From Piscicola geometra (lineage: Eukaryota; Annelida; Clitellata; Hirudinida; Piscicolidae), in the NCBI GenBank assembly GCA_943735955.1, contig OX030959.1:3343772-3407771 (forward strand): 64,000 nucleotides of DNA, given 5' to 3'. The notes under the pieces were generated by a model. The model ran no database searches and was not told the origin of the DNA. It saw only the letters and a list, made by a program, of their open reading frames with translations. A program made the position numbers and the translations under genes. Positions within the stretch are counted from its first letter, which is position 1; each line of letters begins with the position of its first letter. Positions 1 through 12,404 of this stretch are shown here, piece by piece.

Positions 1-1415
1 CTTCTCTGTGTGACGTTGAACAATTTGAAGCGGAAATCTTCAATAATTTGCAAAATCTGGAAACTCTTCATTTAGAGTTTGGCAAACTAAAGGTCTTAGA
101 AAACCTTGTTGCTGCTAAGGATTTGAGAAGGATATATCTCCAAGACAATCAACTGACTAGTCTGAATGTAACTGGCTTACACAATTTAGAAACCATAGAT
201 TTAAGCTACAACCAATTTGTAAAACTTCCACAACTGTGGATGAAAGATCTTAAAAACTTGCAAGTTTTGAATCTGAGCCACAACCAGATACACACAATAG
301 AAAGCAATTCCTTCAAGCAGTCGTCAATCATGCTCTCGCTAGATTTATCGCACAACAAGCTCATGAGACTACTTTCAATGGGCCTTGATAGACTGACGAA
401 GATCGACCTTTCACACAACAGCATTCATACTTTAGATCAAAACATCTTCAAGCACTTGCATCAAAGCCTCACAGACATCGATCTCAGCTACAACAATTTC
501 ACAAAATTCACTAATTCTATTTTTGAGCCAATTCACAATCTGCAGGCTTTAAATTTGGCAGGAAACAAATTGGGTTTCTATTTTTCATTTCTTTTCACGT
601 CAGAAGACGATTCGCCATTCGCATCTTTATCCATTCTCAAGTACCTGGATTTATCCGACAACGGAATTTCTTCATTCCACTGCCAAATGATCTCCCCTCT
701 CCGTAACCTACTCACCTTGAGTCTCAGACAAAACAACGTTTCAAAGCTATCAGACATAAGTCTCAATTGCGCGGAATCCTTGGTGAAGTTGGTGTTGTCG
801 AACAACAGATTGAGCAACATCGACGTAGCAGCACTCGACACGCTGATGAATCTCGAAGAACTCGACGTCAGCAGCAACCCTTTCGAGTGCAACTGCGCCA
901 TCCTCGACTTCCTCCGCTGGGCCAACACCACGCAGGTTAAAATCATCAAAGAGGTGGAGGAAGACAGCTACCGTTGCCACTCCATCGGCAGAAGCATCGA
1001 CGACTCATCTGCCCCTGAAGATGCTTATCTTCTTGGTCTCAACTCGTGGACCAGTGACGATTTTTTGTTCTTGTACAGGCCGGAATATGAGAAGTGTTAC
1101 AGCAAGTCGAAGCAAGCTGTAGGGCCGTTCTATGACCAGATTTATATGTCTTCCTTTGAAAGCAACAGCCCTCGACAACTAGCGCAAAAAGAAAACGACG
1201 CAGACAAGAATAACGCTCACAACTACCTCGCAGCAAAGTACTTTTCGGTCTTTTGCGTGACCACTTTTGCAGGCGTTCTGGTAGGCATGACGGTGATTTT
1301 TGTTGCCTGGAGGTTCAGGAACTGCATCTACCAGATGACTGTTTTCAATTCCAGATGGAGGGTTCGTTATAGAGAAGTTTCTGACCTCGAATCTGCTCTC
1401 GATTCTCGAGTATAA
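1..1415 (+). CDS. Leucine-rich-repeat transmembrane protein, 5' end outside window
   Basis: The frame is open from the left edge to a TAA at 1413-1415. The apparent start at 48 is a TTG, so the N-terminus lies outside the window or in an upstream exon. About ten LRRs are visible with the LxxLxLxxN pattern (for example LDLSHNKL and IDLSHNSI). They are followed by an LRR C-terminal cap beginning NPFECNC at roughly residue 280 (counted from position 48), with further cysteines downstream. A hydrophobic span of about 24 residues (roughly 398-421, encoded near 1238-1312) is followed by basic residues and a tail of about 34 residues. This is a type I membrane protein with an extracellular LRR domain. 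No TIR domain or other signalling domain is visible in the tail. It resembles Toll-like ectodomains or LRR adhesion receptors, and the exact family cannot be assigned. A possible poly(A) signal AATAAA lies at 2042-2047. Confidence 0.85.
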   Translation, partial: SLCDVEQFEAEIFNNLQNLETLHLEFGKLKVLENLVAAKDLRRIYLQDNQLTSLNVTGLHNLETIDLSYNQFVKLPQLWMKDLKNLQVLNLSHNQIHTIESNSFKQSSIMLSLDLSHNKLMRLLSMGLDRLTKIDLSHNSIHTLDQNIFKHLHQSLTDIDLSYNNFTKFTNSIFEPIHNLQALNLAGNKLGFYFSFLFTSEDDSPFASLSILKYLDLSDNGISSFHCQMISPLRNLLTLSLRQNNVSKLSDISLNCAESLVKLVLSNNRLSNIDVAALDTLMNLEELDVSSNPFECNCAILDFLRWANTTQVKIIKEVEEDSYRCHSIGRSIDDSSAPEDAYLLGLNSWTSDDFLFLYRPEYEKCYSKSKQAVGPFYDQIYMSSFESNSPRQLAQKENDADKNNAHNYLAAKYFSVFCVTTFAGVLVGMTVIFVAWRFRNCIYQMTVFNSRWRVRYREVSDLESALDSRV

Positions 1416-4400
1416 CACTGATAAAAAGCAACTCACAAAGTACGTCATTCACCGACTCATGTGCATAATGCAGTGTTTTGTGGCGATTTTCCTAATAACT
1501 TTATGGATTCCAAGACAATTTTATTGACAGAGTTGTTCTATTTTAAATCATTCAGATTTTCAAAATAATTTTTTCAAACCTTTTTATTTGATTTATTAAA
1601 ATGTTACTAGTATTTTTCAATTTTTTAATAATGCGCAAAATCTATGATAATGTTATCGAGTTATTCATACAATGTATACTTACATGAAATAGCTTTTTGA
1701 GTTTTTGATTTGAAATGAACTTGAAATCAGTATAAAAGTATGCATAATGTTTTTTTAGTGTGTATAGTTAGTTCTTAGTAATATATCTATTTTCGATTTG
1801 AAACATACATAAATGTCGTAAGTACGTCAAATTTACAATCATTTTCCATTTTTCTTTTTATCTTTTTCACTTTTATTACAATTTTCAAAATACAACTCGT
1901 TATATAAATTTCTATTTGGTTTATTATTTGTCTAGTTATTGAATTGAAAAGAAAAAACTCTTAACTTCACAAATTGGAAACATTGTTTTTATTCAATTAT
2001 TCAATTAACAATTCATCTCTAATTAATGAGGTTTATACTGTAATAAAAATCTTTCACAGTGTTTAAGGTTTTTTATTATATTAAATATTTTCATTGAAGT
2101 ATCCAACCTACAAACGCACGCCATTTAAGCGATTTTTCAAGTTATTTGCAAAAGTTAAAATTGTATCTAAAGTTTTCTTACTGAATTTTGGTGTATTTTA
2201 TTTAAGATTTCTATCGCTTCTGTTTATTAAGAACTATGTGCAAACGAACAATTTCTTCATTCCCTTGAGTGGTTTCGAAAATAAAGTCGTGTGAATAGTT
2301 TTTTCAAATAAATTAACTGCTGTCCTCTTTGATGAACTATTCAAATTAGACCTTTGGCTACTGAAGAACGTAAAATTAAATCAAAGATTTAAAAAATTGA
2401 ATTAATAGGGGTTTAAAGACACAAATAACTTTGCTACTCTGCATACATTATGTGTTTTTAATGTTTTGATTCAATAATAAGACAAATTAAATTCCTTTCT
2501 TTTGCTTTTTACGATTGAATAGAAGCCGTTCATCTTTAGCGAACGAAAACAATGCCCAATTCTTGAGATAAGATCTTTAAAAAATTCTGAAAGTGAATAG
2601 CATCGTTCAGAGTGGATGTAATCAATGGAACACGAGACAAGACAAACAGATCCCCACCGTGCTCAATACGTCTTTAAGTAAACATTAGTCTGTCCAAGTA
2701 AGTGGACTTTTAACAAAAGAAAAGGAATTGTGTTTCTTCTTTTTCAATTGAATGAATATATTTGTGTTTAGGAATTCTTCCAGTCTATAAATTTCCTAGT
2801 TTTACTTTGTTAAGAATAATTTTATGTGCAACGAGTTGAGGTTGCCGAGAATTTATAGCGACACACCGACTAATTTCGTTAGAAGCCCTTTCGAATTCTC
2901 TTAAAGACAAATATTTTGGGAAAAAATGTTGAATTTTTTTTTCTTATTTGCATTTATAATTAAGTATATTTATTTTTTGTAAACAAAAATATTTATTGTT
3001 TTTTATATAAAAAAAATAGTAAACAATTTTTTTTATAAGCAGTGACTGTTCATTTATTTATAAAATAGCCAAGCTACATTCAACAAAATTTCTCAGTACC
3101 AAATTCTTCAGGCAAGATATTAATGTTATTTGAAATAAATTATTCTAATTGTGATCATTCTCATTAGATTTCTTCATTCTTAAACTTGACTCTCCCATCT
3201 GTATGTTAATCATTTTTTCCCCACTCATGTGGCTTATTCTAATTACGCCTGGGTTTTATAAAGCCTTCAAGCCGTTATTGCACCTTCAATCGTGAATCTA
3301 GCAAAGAGCGCTCTTAAAAGGCTGTAACTGACGATTTGTTTTGCAGCCACTCCTCTTTTCCATTATTAGGTCGTTTACACACTCTTTCTTTTTTATATTA
3401 TAGCTTCAAATTAGCCAAAACGGTTAACCAGATTATAAAAGTAATAAATGCCAAGGTATTCTGTAACATAAACGTTAGAGGGGTTGGAAAGGCCGTTTAG
3501 TCTGCATTCCAAATCATCATGCCGCTTTCAAGAAATAAACTAATTGGAAAAAATTGAAAAAATTGTGATAAAAAGTTTTTAAAATGTAGAAAAAATATGG
3601 AGTTAAAAGTTTTTTTAATGTAGAAAAAATATGGAGTTAAAAGTTTTTTAAATGTAGAAAAAATATGGAGTTAAAAGTTTTCATATAAATCAGATCTTTT
3701 AGAATGAAAATTATTTTAACATAACGTTCTGCAAATCCAAATAGCTCTGTGAAACAGCCTATATTTGAAAAATTTAACAAAGAGTAATAAAAATTACGAA
3801 GAAAAAACACGTTCAAGATTGAATTAAGATGCACCTCACTCAGCCGTTTGTGGCTTCTAAATATTTAATGCTGAAATATAATGCGAGTGAAGTTTAAATC
3901 ACATTTTCTTGTTTCTTAAAAGACCTTGTTTCTCATTCCATGAAATTTTTGAAATTATATATTTTATTCTTCTATAGAAACTTTTAACGTTCTGTTTGAA
4001 GCTTGTTTCCATTACATTCGCTATCTTTTTAGGCCCACACATGGCTAATGAGGCTCTTTCAGAGTAGAGTTTTCATGAAAGGTATAAAATCAAATAAAAC
4101 CTTCTTAAAAGGCTTTTAATAATTTTAGTGAAACTTTATTTCTTTTTTAATGTTTAATTTTATTTTATCTAGCATGACAGGTTTTCCCTTTTAATGTTGC
4201 ATTCCCGAACCAACATTACTTCAAAAAATAGCTTTAATCAAATTTTCTGCTCAACTTAACTTCGAATTTCTTTCCTTGCGTCGGAAAAAGTTATTTCTTT
4301 AAAACGAAATTATTCGTACACCCCGAGGAACCGATTAATTCAATGGATAGAATGTGGATTTGAAAGGCGGCTTTTGATTGCCCTGAATGGCATGATGTGA

Positions 4401-7400
4401 GTAATAAACGTCGAATGCAAAAGGAATGCAGTCGGTTGGGGTCGCTAAACGAACGCGTTATTGTAGCCAGACTAACCTAGCCCTAAGTTTACAGCTAACC
4501 ATTCTATTTATGCTTTAAAAATTAAATCAAAAGTAGATTTAAAAAAGGATTCTTTTTGAGATTAAATAATTCGCGGTACACTCTACGAAGCCATAATGGG
4601 TGTCTTGAGATGGACTTGAAGCCTCGTTGGCTAAATGATCGCTTAGTTGGATTACAAAGTGGAGCTTGAAGTGAGAAATTTCTAATTGACCCTCGCATCC
4701 TCCCTGATATTGATGGATGATGCAAGGAAAAAACTTAATGGTGATTTTAAAATGTTTTTTGTCTGAAAAATAATGAAATTTAATTTGAAGAATTGTTTTA
4801 AAAATATGAGAAAATAAAATTATTTTATTGCTTCATTTAAATAGAAATATTAAAAATTAAAATTTTACGTTATTCAGTAATGCATTTTTAGTGCTTTTCT
4901 ATTAGCATACCCATCAAATGCATCATTTTATTGATAACCAATTACGTTTATTCGATGCAAAAAACTTCATTTTGTTCGTTGTTGTAAGTGACTTGAAAAA
5001 AAAAATGAAAAAAAAGAAGAAGAAAAAGTAAATGAAATACTCGTAGCTGTTTACTGTTGTGAAGAGGATACTTTGGTTTATGAAGGCAATTTGAGCAGAA
5101 AAGGGAAATTTTCAGTAAGTATTATTGTACCCACTTCTAGTAAATTGCCTTCAACTCTGATTTTTCGCTTTTGTCATTTCTAAATTTTTTAAATTTTATT
5201 ACAAATACAATAAAAATCATTTTTTACTTCAAGGATTTTTACTGTTATTTTCACATCTAACACCAACAGTAAGACCAGTTCTCCATTCATCATGCTCCAA
5301 GCGATAATTGCCAGTCCAGGGGGATTTACTAAATGTATTGCAGTTTAGACCCGCAGATAAAAGCCTCTCACAGTATTTTGCTTTTAGCGATATTTTTTAT
5401 TTACATATTGTTCATTTGAAATTTATTTGCCAGTTTGTTTTATGGGGTTTAAAGTAGTTTTAATATTACTTTTATATATACGTTGATTTTTGTTAGTTCA
5501 TTCTTCTTTCATTTTTTTATGTGACTGATTAGTGGTCTTTGGACACCAATGAAACTCATTTCAGAGTTGATCAAGTTCTTTTGTCCGTGAAATTGGCTTT
5601 CTATATCTAGGATTTTCCTAAATGGCTTTTAAACGTCAAAGTATCATTTCGTTTATAATAATATTTTCATTTTAAAGGTTGTTAAAACTCAACTTTTGTT
5701 TTCAAAATCTGTTTTTGTGTCCATTTAAATAATTCAGGCTTTCCGAACAATGAAGTTTTTTCGCTTTAAATGTTTTTCGAGTCATTTTTGGCTTTTTCTA
5801 CTAAAAATGTAATCTTAAACTTGAGCTTAAACAAACAATAAATCAATTAATTTATATATATATATATTAAAAAGTGTTTTTAAATAGTTTGAATAGACAT
5901 AAGATAATCTAAAAAATTACGAAAACACATTAATCAATTAAAGAGAATATTTGAACGTGTTTGGTTTGAGATTTAAATATTTTAACTTCTATTTATTTAT
6001 ACAGTTTTCTTTTTCAATCATGATACCTGAAACTTTTCTAGGAATTTTCAAATTCTTGAATTTTTCAATAGAAAGAATTCACTTAATTTTAGAAACTGAA
6101 CACGCGGGTGACATAAATTGCGGGGACTGAGAGGTTACGAAAGAGACTTAAACTTTTGGTAGTTTTAAATTAACTTTGGAGTTGAATACTTTAAATAATA
6201 AATAAATATGCCACAAAAAAAGAATATTCAATTGTGCTTTTTATGGGGGTTTTCAAAAAATATTTATAAAATAATTGTTAGTCTCACTTTTCGTACAACT
6301 TATATCAAAACTCAAACTCGTAGCAATTTTTCCAATCGAACAGCACCTAGATTTCATCCAATATATAAACCTTCATAATGCATCCACGTTTCAGAAACAT
6401 GATTTTGACCTGCCACATTTCACAGAAGGTCAGGTAGTTTGCATGCTCCGACTAATGGTACATCACGCGTACACAACCATAACGCTTCTTTCTTCTTTGT
6501 TTGCAATGTAATTCAATTTTTTTTAATATCTAGACATATTTAATATCTTTAAATATTTCATGCTTGTTAGTATTCGTTTCGGGCAGTTATTTGAGGCATG
6601 AAGTCTGTAGTTGAGTTTATTTTTGTTAACTACAATACACATTCTGGTCTAGCTTCAAACATTCGGTGCATAAACTGGTCTGGTGAAAAAGAAAGTAAAT
6701 TTGGAATCATATAATTTTTTCCGTGTGTCTGAAACGCTCAATGCAATAAAGATCGTTTCATTTTTCGAGTTTTTATGAGATTCGTCTGTATACACGAGAG
6801 GATGCTCTTTCATCTAAGTATTTTTTGTGCAAATACATACAAAATATCTTCAATTTAAAGCAAATAAGACAAGTTTTCATATAAATTAAGTAAATTGAGA
6901 GTCAAATGCTTCAAAAAAATGTATAACTAGAAGAATTTATTGGGAGGTTAATGTACAGCGGCATTTTGCGTCCAAGAGAAAAGGCTAAAGAGTAAGAAGC
7001 AAACGTTTGAATGGAAGTATGAAGCGAGAAGTGTTTAATTATGAAAAAGAATTTTTAAATCCAGACAGCAATAAAAATGAAAAGAGGTTTTATGCATCCA
7101 TAAATCAGCTTTTTTCTGTAGCTATAAACAAGACTTTTAATCCTTTTTTATAAGTCGTGGATAAAAATGAAAAATATTTACAGCTATACAAACAATATTT
7201 ACATAAAACACAAACAATCACATTTCGGATAAAAAGTAAACAGATACAACAACAAAATTTAGAGGGACATAAAAAGGAACGGAGCGAAACAGACGGTCGT
7301 CTGATTTATGTCTGAAAGCGTCTGCCAAAGGTCCGAAGTGATAGGACAATATGGATGCGTGCATCGCTCTCCTTGTTTCCGTGCTTCGCTTCTTATATTC

Positions 7401-8742
7401 TCCTTTCTTGTATTTTTTGGCGTTCCTTCTTATATTCTTTTTGCTATTTTTGTGGTTTTCTTTTTTTCATTTAGTTTGCTATTTGAACTTTGCTTTTCAA
7501 CGGACCCAGTATATCTTAGAGATACTGTATAACGTTTAAATATTGTAATATATTTGTACGTCATTATATGCTTTACAATATACATTTTTGCCTTTTTTCT
7601 TTTCTAGTTTAATTTTTATCTATATTTTGATTCCGTTTTTTCCTATTCTACGCCACAGCTTTAAGGCATTACGTGCCGAATGCTGTCGCTAATGCACGCG
7701 CCCTGACCATGACATTAACTTCTGAGCCTGTGCATAAGTCGGCACAGAGGTGATAGATTCAGAATATATTCAATATATTAACAAAAAAGAGGCCAAAAGA
7801 CTTTGTGGGAAATTTAGTGGGACTTTTAATTATAAAGGTTCCATCTTATAGTTTTACCAAGTGTCTTCTTTTAATTCGAGAGATGTAAGTAGTTTTACTA
7901 CCTCCTGCTTGTCCTCACTCAAATATTTATGAAATGGTAGCTCTGGACTTTCGGTGCGAATTTAAGCACCAGCTCAACTTTAAGGCCGAGGCTTTTTGAT
8001 GGCTCCATCAAAAGCTGCGCCTTTGTAAGAGTAAACCATGTAATTAAAAATAAATGACAAGAAGTAATAGGATGGTGAGTCGTATTATGGACTATAATAA
8101 TAATAATACTATCAACTCTAATTTTTAGTTTGTTTTACTTCGTTTCGTTGCTACAACGCATCTCAGTGGAATCCAACGTTGCATAAAACTTTCTTCGTTT
8201 TCGTCTGGAATTCATACCACGTGCAAGTGTTTATAATGTCATTAGTCCTCCTCAAAGAAGCAACAAGTTTATCATACAGTTAATTATTCTTAATTTCTTA
8301 TGAGAACACTCACAGCATATTTAATCATATATTTTTCCACTGTTTAATATTTGGAATGTTCACATGAAAATTAATTTGAGGGTGATTTCTTGAAATGAAA
8401 AAGAATGTATATTAGATTATATAATTTATATAGCCTTTTTTTATCTTTTCATAGCATTCAACCAACAAAACCAATTTATAATATTCTGCTCTTTTATTAC
8501 GATTGGTCAAGAAAAAGTGAAAAAGCTTTTATTTTTCATTGACGCTTCCATCTTTTCTAAGTTAAAAACAAAAATCAAACATTTAGAGAACAATAATAAG
8601 TTTTTTGAGTTTTAAAGTGAGTGTCAAACAATCAAGGTAAATGGTCTCAATAGTACGTTTTGGCTACCAGTTTACTCAAGGCTATTCCGATATTCCTGTA
8701 GAAGCGAGTTGGTAGTAGTTTGGAAAGATAAATAAAATATGA
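1416..8742. other. Gene-free AT-rich interval between two 3' ends
   Basis: No exon with family similarity and paired splice sites was found here. Small open frames (for example near 2094, 6275 and 7308) lack recognisable motifs and look like chance. The interval lies between the 3' end of the LRR gene and the 3' end of the minus-strand MUS81 gene. On the minus strand, poly(A) signals for MUS81 (TTTATT on plus) are at 8528-8533 and 8493-8498. Confidence 0.6.
3565..3682. repeat. Short tandem repeat, about 37-bp unit, three copies
   Basis: Three near-identical head-to-tail units contain GTAGAAAAAATATGGAG followed by TTAAAAGTTTT. They differ mainly in the length of the T and A runs. Confidence 0.8.
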
Positions 8743-11700
8743 TTAAAAGTTTACAAAATTAATAGCCTGAGTGCCAAACAAAACTGACTTCTTCAGAGGT
8801 CCCCAGGTCACCTTCGCCAACAGTTTCATTCTTTCCTCCTCTCCTCCACACTCCTCATAGACCCTGTACAGCCTTTGGTGTGGGTGCGTGAGTGCATACG
8901 TAGAATAAAAAAGTAAATAGATCATGGAACGAATGTTGATGAACTATAAATATCTAAAAAGAAAAAAGATAAATAATCATATTGATGCCACTGAAATTAT
9001 TTTTGAATTATCCAATAAATATTTCTATTTCAACTTCCAAGTCACTCACACAAAAGGAGTAGGATAGAAGGCCACAATGGCTGATGCTCTGGGCAGACTC
9101 ATGCCTTTCAGCTGGATCAGCATCTTGGTGAACATCTCTGAAACACTGCACTTCTGTTTCAGAGTCGTTGTGATGTAGTTGTTTTGTATGAGTTGTTGTG
9201 TTTGTGGTGGATTACTAGACTAATTTTCATGGTGGGATAGTTGGAGTAGATGACAAAATAGTGGTGGTGCATTAGCAAAATAGTAGTGGATTCCTATTAT
9301 TAATAAACATTTATAATTAATAAATACTTATAATTAATGATTATGTATTAATCTTAAATATATAATACCCATAAACATAAAGTATTCAAAAATAATTATT
9401 TTAAACTCATAAATAAAAACATTCAAACCTTGGCTTTCATGTTCTCGGTGTTGAAGGCCTCGAAGGTGGCGAGATGATCGTCATGGAGCTCCTCTTGCCT
9501 CCTGCTTGTGCCTCTCCTCCTGGTGCTCTTGTAGCCGTAAAGGTCCTTGCCCTTGGGACGATGGGTTGCGGTTTGAAGATGGTGGTGGGATGGAGGTGGG
9601 ATGGAGATGGGATGGAGATGGGATGGAGGTGGGATGGAGATGGGATGGAGGTGGGATGAAGGTGGTTTGAAGGCGTTTTAAAGGTGGGTTGGAGGTTGGT
9701 TAAAGATGGTTTAGAGGCGTGTTGTGTTGATTAGTGTGGAAGTTTAAATTCTCAAGTAACATTTCTTCCAAAAACATTATATTCTAAAGTCGCAATAAAA
9801 TTGATGGCAATGATGCGCCGTGATAGTTAGGATATATTCTTTTAAATCATGTAAATAAAAAAGTTGCAATAGCTCTTCAAAGTTTACAAAATACTTTGAA
9901 AAAACAAAATATTTTTCTACGAATTGGCAAAAACAATTCGGCATAAAAGACTGAAAGAAGGAGCAGAGACCGCGTAGTAGGTCTGTAGAGAATGTGTTAC
10001 GAGGGCGAGGTAGTGGGCAGCGTGTTTGCAGTCATCCACCCTCTTCACCTTGAAGCCGTTCACCACCTTTTAGAATTTTCGTCATTTTTGTTGTTGTTGT
10101 GAGAAAGGGATGCTTTGAGATGTAAGATTCTCACATGTGGATAAACGTACGCTTTTTCACATACACACACACACACATACACACACGCACACACACAGAA
10201 ACACACACACACACGCACACACACACACGCACACACATACACACACACGCGCACACACACACACACACACTTGCAGGTTTATTATATTCTGGAGGAGGGC
10301 ACTCTCAGAGATGCTGAAGTTCTTGCCAGTGGCTCCTTCGATCAAGAAGGTCACGTGCCTCAGACCACAGCGAGACAGACGCAACTGTGTGTGTGTGTGT
10401 GTGTGTATGTTTGTGTGTGTGTGTGTATGTTTATGTGTGTACGTGTGTGTGTGATTGAATGTGTTTAAAACCACACAAACCCGCTGGCTCTTGAGCCTTC
10501 CATCGACCACACTGCCTGCTAGGTCGCTCATCCGCTTCCGTTCCACTATGCAGTCGAGCACCAACTCAACACCGTTCTCTATTGATCAGAGATTTTAAAT
10601 TGATTTTAAACATCAATAAATGTTTTTTCCCGATAATTTCAAATAACTTTAATCAAAAAAAAATAATATAAATTAATTTAATTAATCAAAAATAATAATT
10701 CAGAAAAAATAATTTAAGAGAATCCTCAAACTTGACCATGGCTACGGGCGACCCACAAGAAGTCTCCCAGGTGCAGATGCCTCACTTCATGCGGTGTCCT
10801 GCGTTTCGTCAGTGCAGCCACTATGCTGCTGCCCTCGCTGTCGCCGTGGTGGTGGTGGGGCGTGGTGGAGCGTGGTGGTGGTGGAGCGTGGTGGTGGTGG
10901 TGGAGCGTGGTGGTGGTGGTGGGAGGGGAGGGTGATGTTTGGTTAGTTGAAGTGGTGGTGATGGATGGAAGGGTAGTGGTATGGTGGGTGAAATAGTGGA
11001 GTGGTTGAAGTCGTGTGGTGTGGTTGGTTTTTTTTTTTTCATCATCATCATCATCATCATCCTTATTATTACCATTGTCACCATCATCATCATCATCATT
11101 ATTATTATTACCCTCATCTTCATCATCATAACCACCACCACCATCAACATCATCATCATCATCCTCACTTCATCTCTCTGACGTCCACAATCAGCAAAAC
11201 GTCGAAAGAGCCTGCCTTGAAATGATAATCCCATGCATCATCATTATCATTACTAGCCTCATCGTTATCGTCATCATCATCACCACCCTCATCATCCTCA
11301 TGATTATTTTCTTTATTTTTATTGATATTATTGAACCTCTCGGTGTGTCTAACCCACGGCGACTTCAGCAACTCCTTAAACTCATCTGCCACATTCTTCT
11401 CGCCCCTTATCATCGCCATAATCACCTCATCATCATTCTCGAGTATATTATCACTATTGTTATTTTTTTTCTTATTTATATTATTAGTTTTATTATCACT
11501 ACTATTATCATTAGCAGTTTTTACTTTTCCGATGTTCATAGAATTGAATCGGTCGAGTGGTTTTTTCGTTATTTTTGCAAGCACGTCACTTTCAGAGGCT
11601 TGTCTTTTGAATGCCTTTCTAGTAGTTTTGAGTTTACTTTTTTTCTCTCCATCACTACTCTCAATATTTATAATTAGATTATTAATGTTATTATTATTAT

Positions 11701-12341
11701 TATCATCATTGTTTATAATCTTATTTTTATTCTCATCATTATTTTTACTTGTATTTTCCTTTTTGTTTTTGTTATTATTTTCCTTTTTGTTTTTATTTTT
11801 ATTTTCAATAATATCATTCTCATTTTTATTTTCATTAATTTTATTTATACCTTTTTCCTTCTCACAGTCGTAGAACATGAAATCAAGGTAGTTGCTATCG
11901 TTGCATATGAGCTCCATGCATTCTTTAGATAGGAGAGATGTAAAAGAAGCAGTGGTGGTGCTTGTTGTAGTAGCGGCAGTGGTGGTCTTGGTAGTTGTAT
12001 TAGCAGTATTGGTAATCATCGAAGTGGTTGGAAAACTTTTGTGTTTCGTTAAAAGGTTTGTAGAAACTTTTATATCATTACCATCAGCAACAGCTTTAGT
12101 AGTGGTAGTAGTGGTAGTAGAAGTACCATTGTTAGTGTGAGTACTAGGAATAGTAATAGTAGTAGTAGCTGTAGTAGTAGTAATAGTAGCCATAGAAATA
12201 GTTGTAGACATATTTATAGTAGGATCATTATTTGTGATGATGACGTCAGGGGCATCCTTGTCATCAAGGTAAGCATACACCACGTCATCATCGTTTGAAG
12301 TCCTGTGTTTGTGTGTGTGTGCCTTTGTGTGTGGGTGAGTT

Positions 12342-12404
<63 letters not shown>

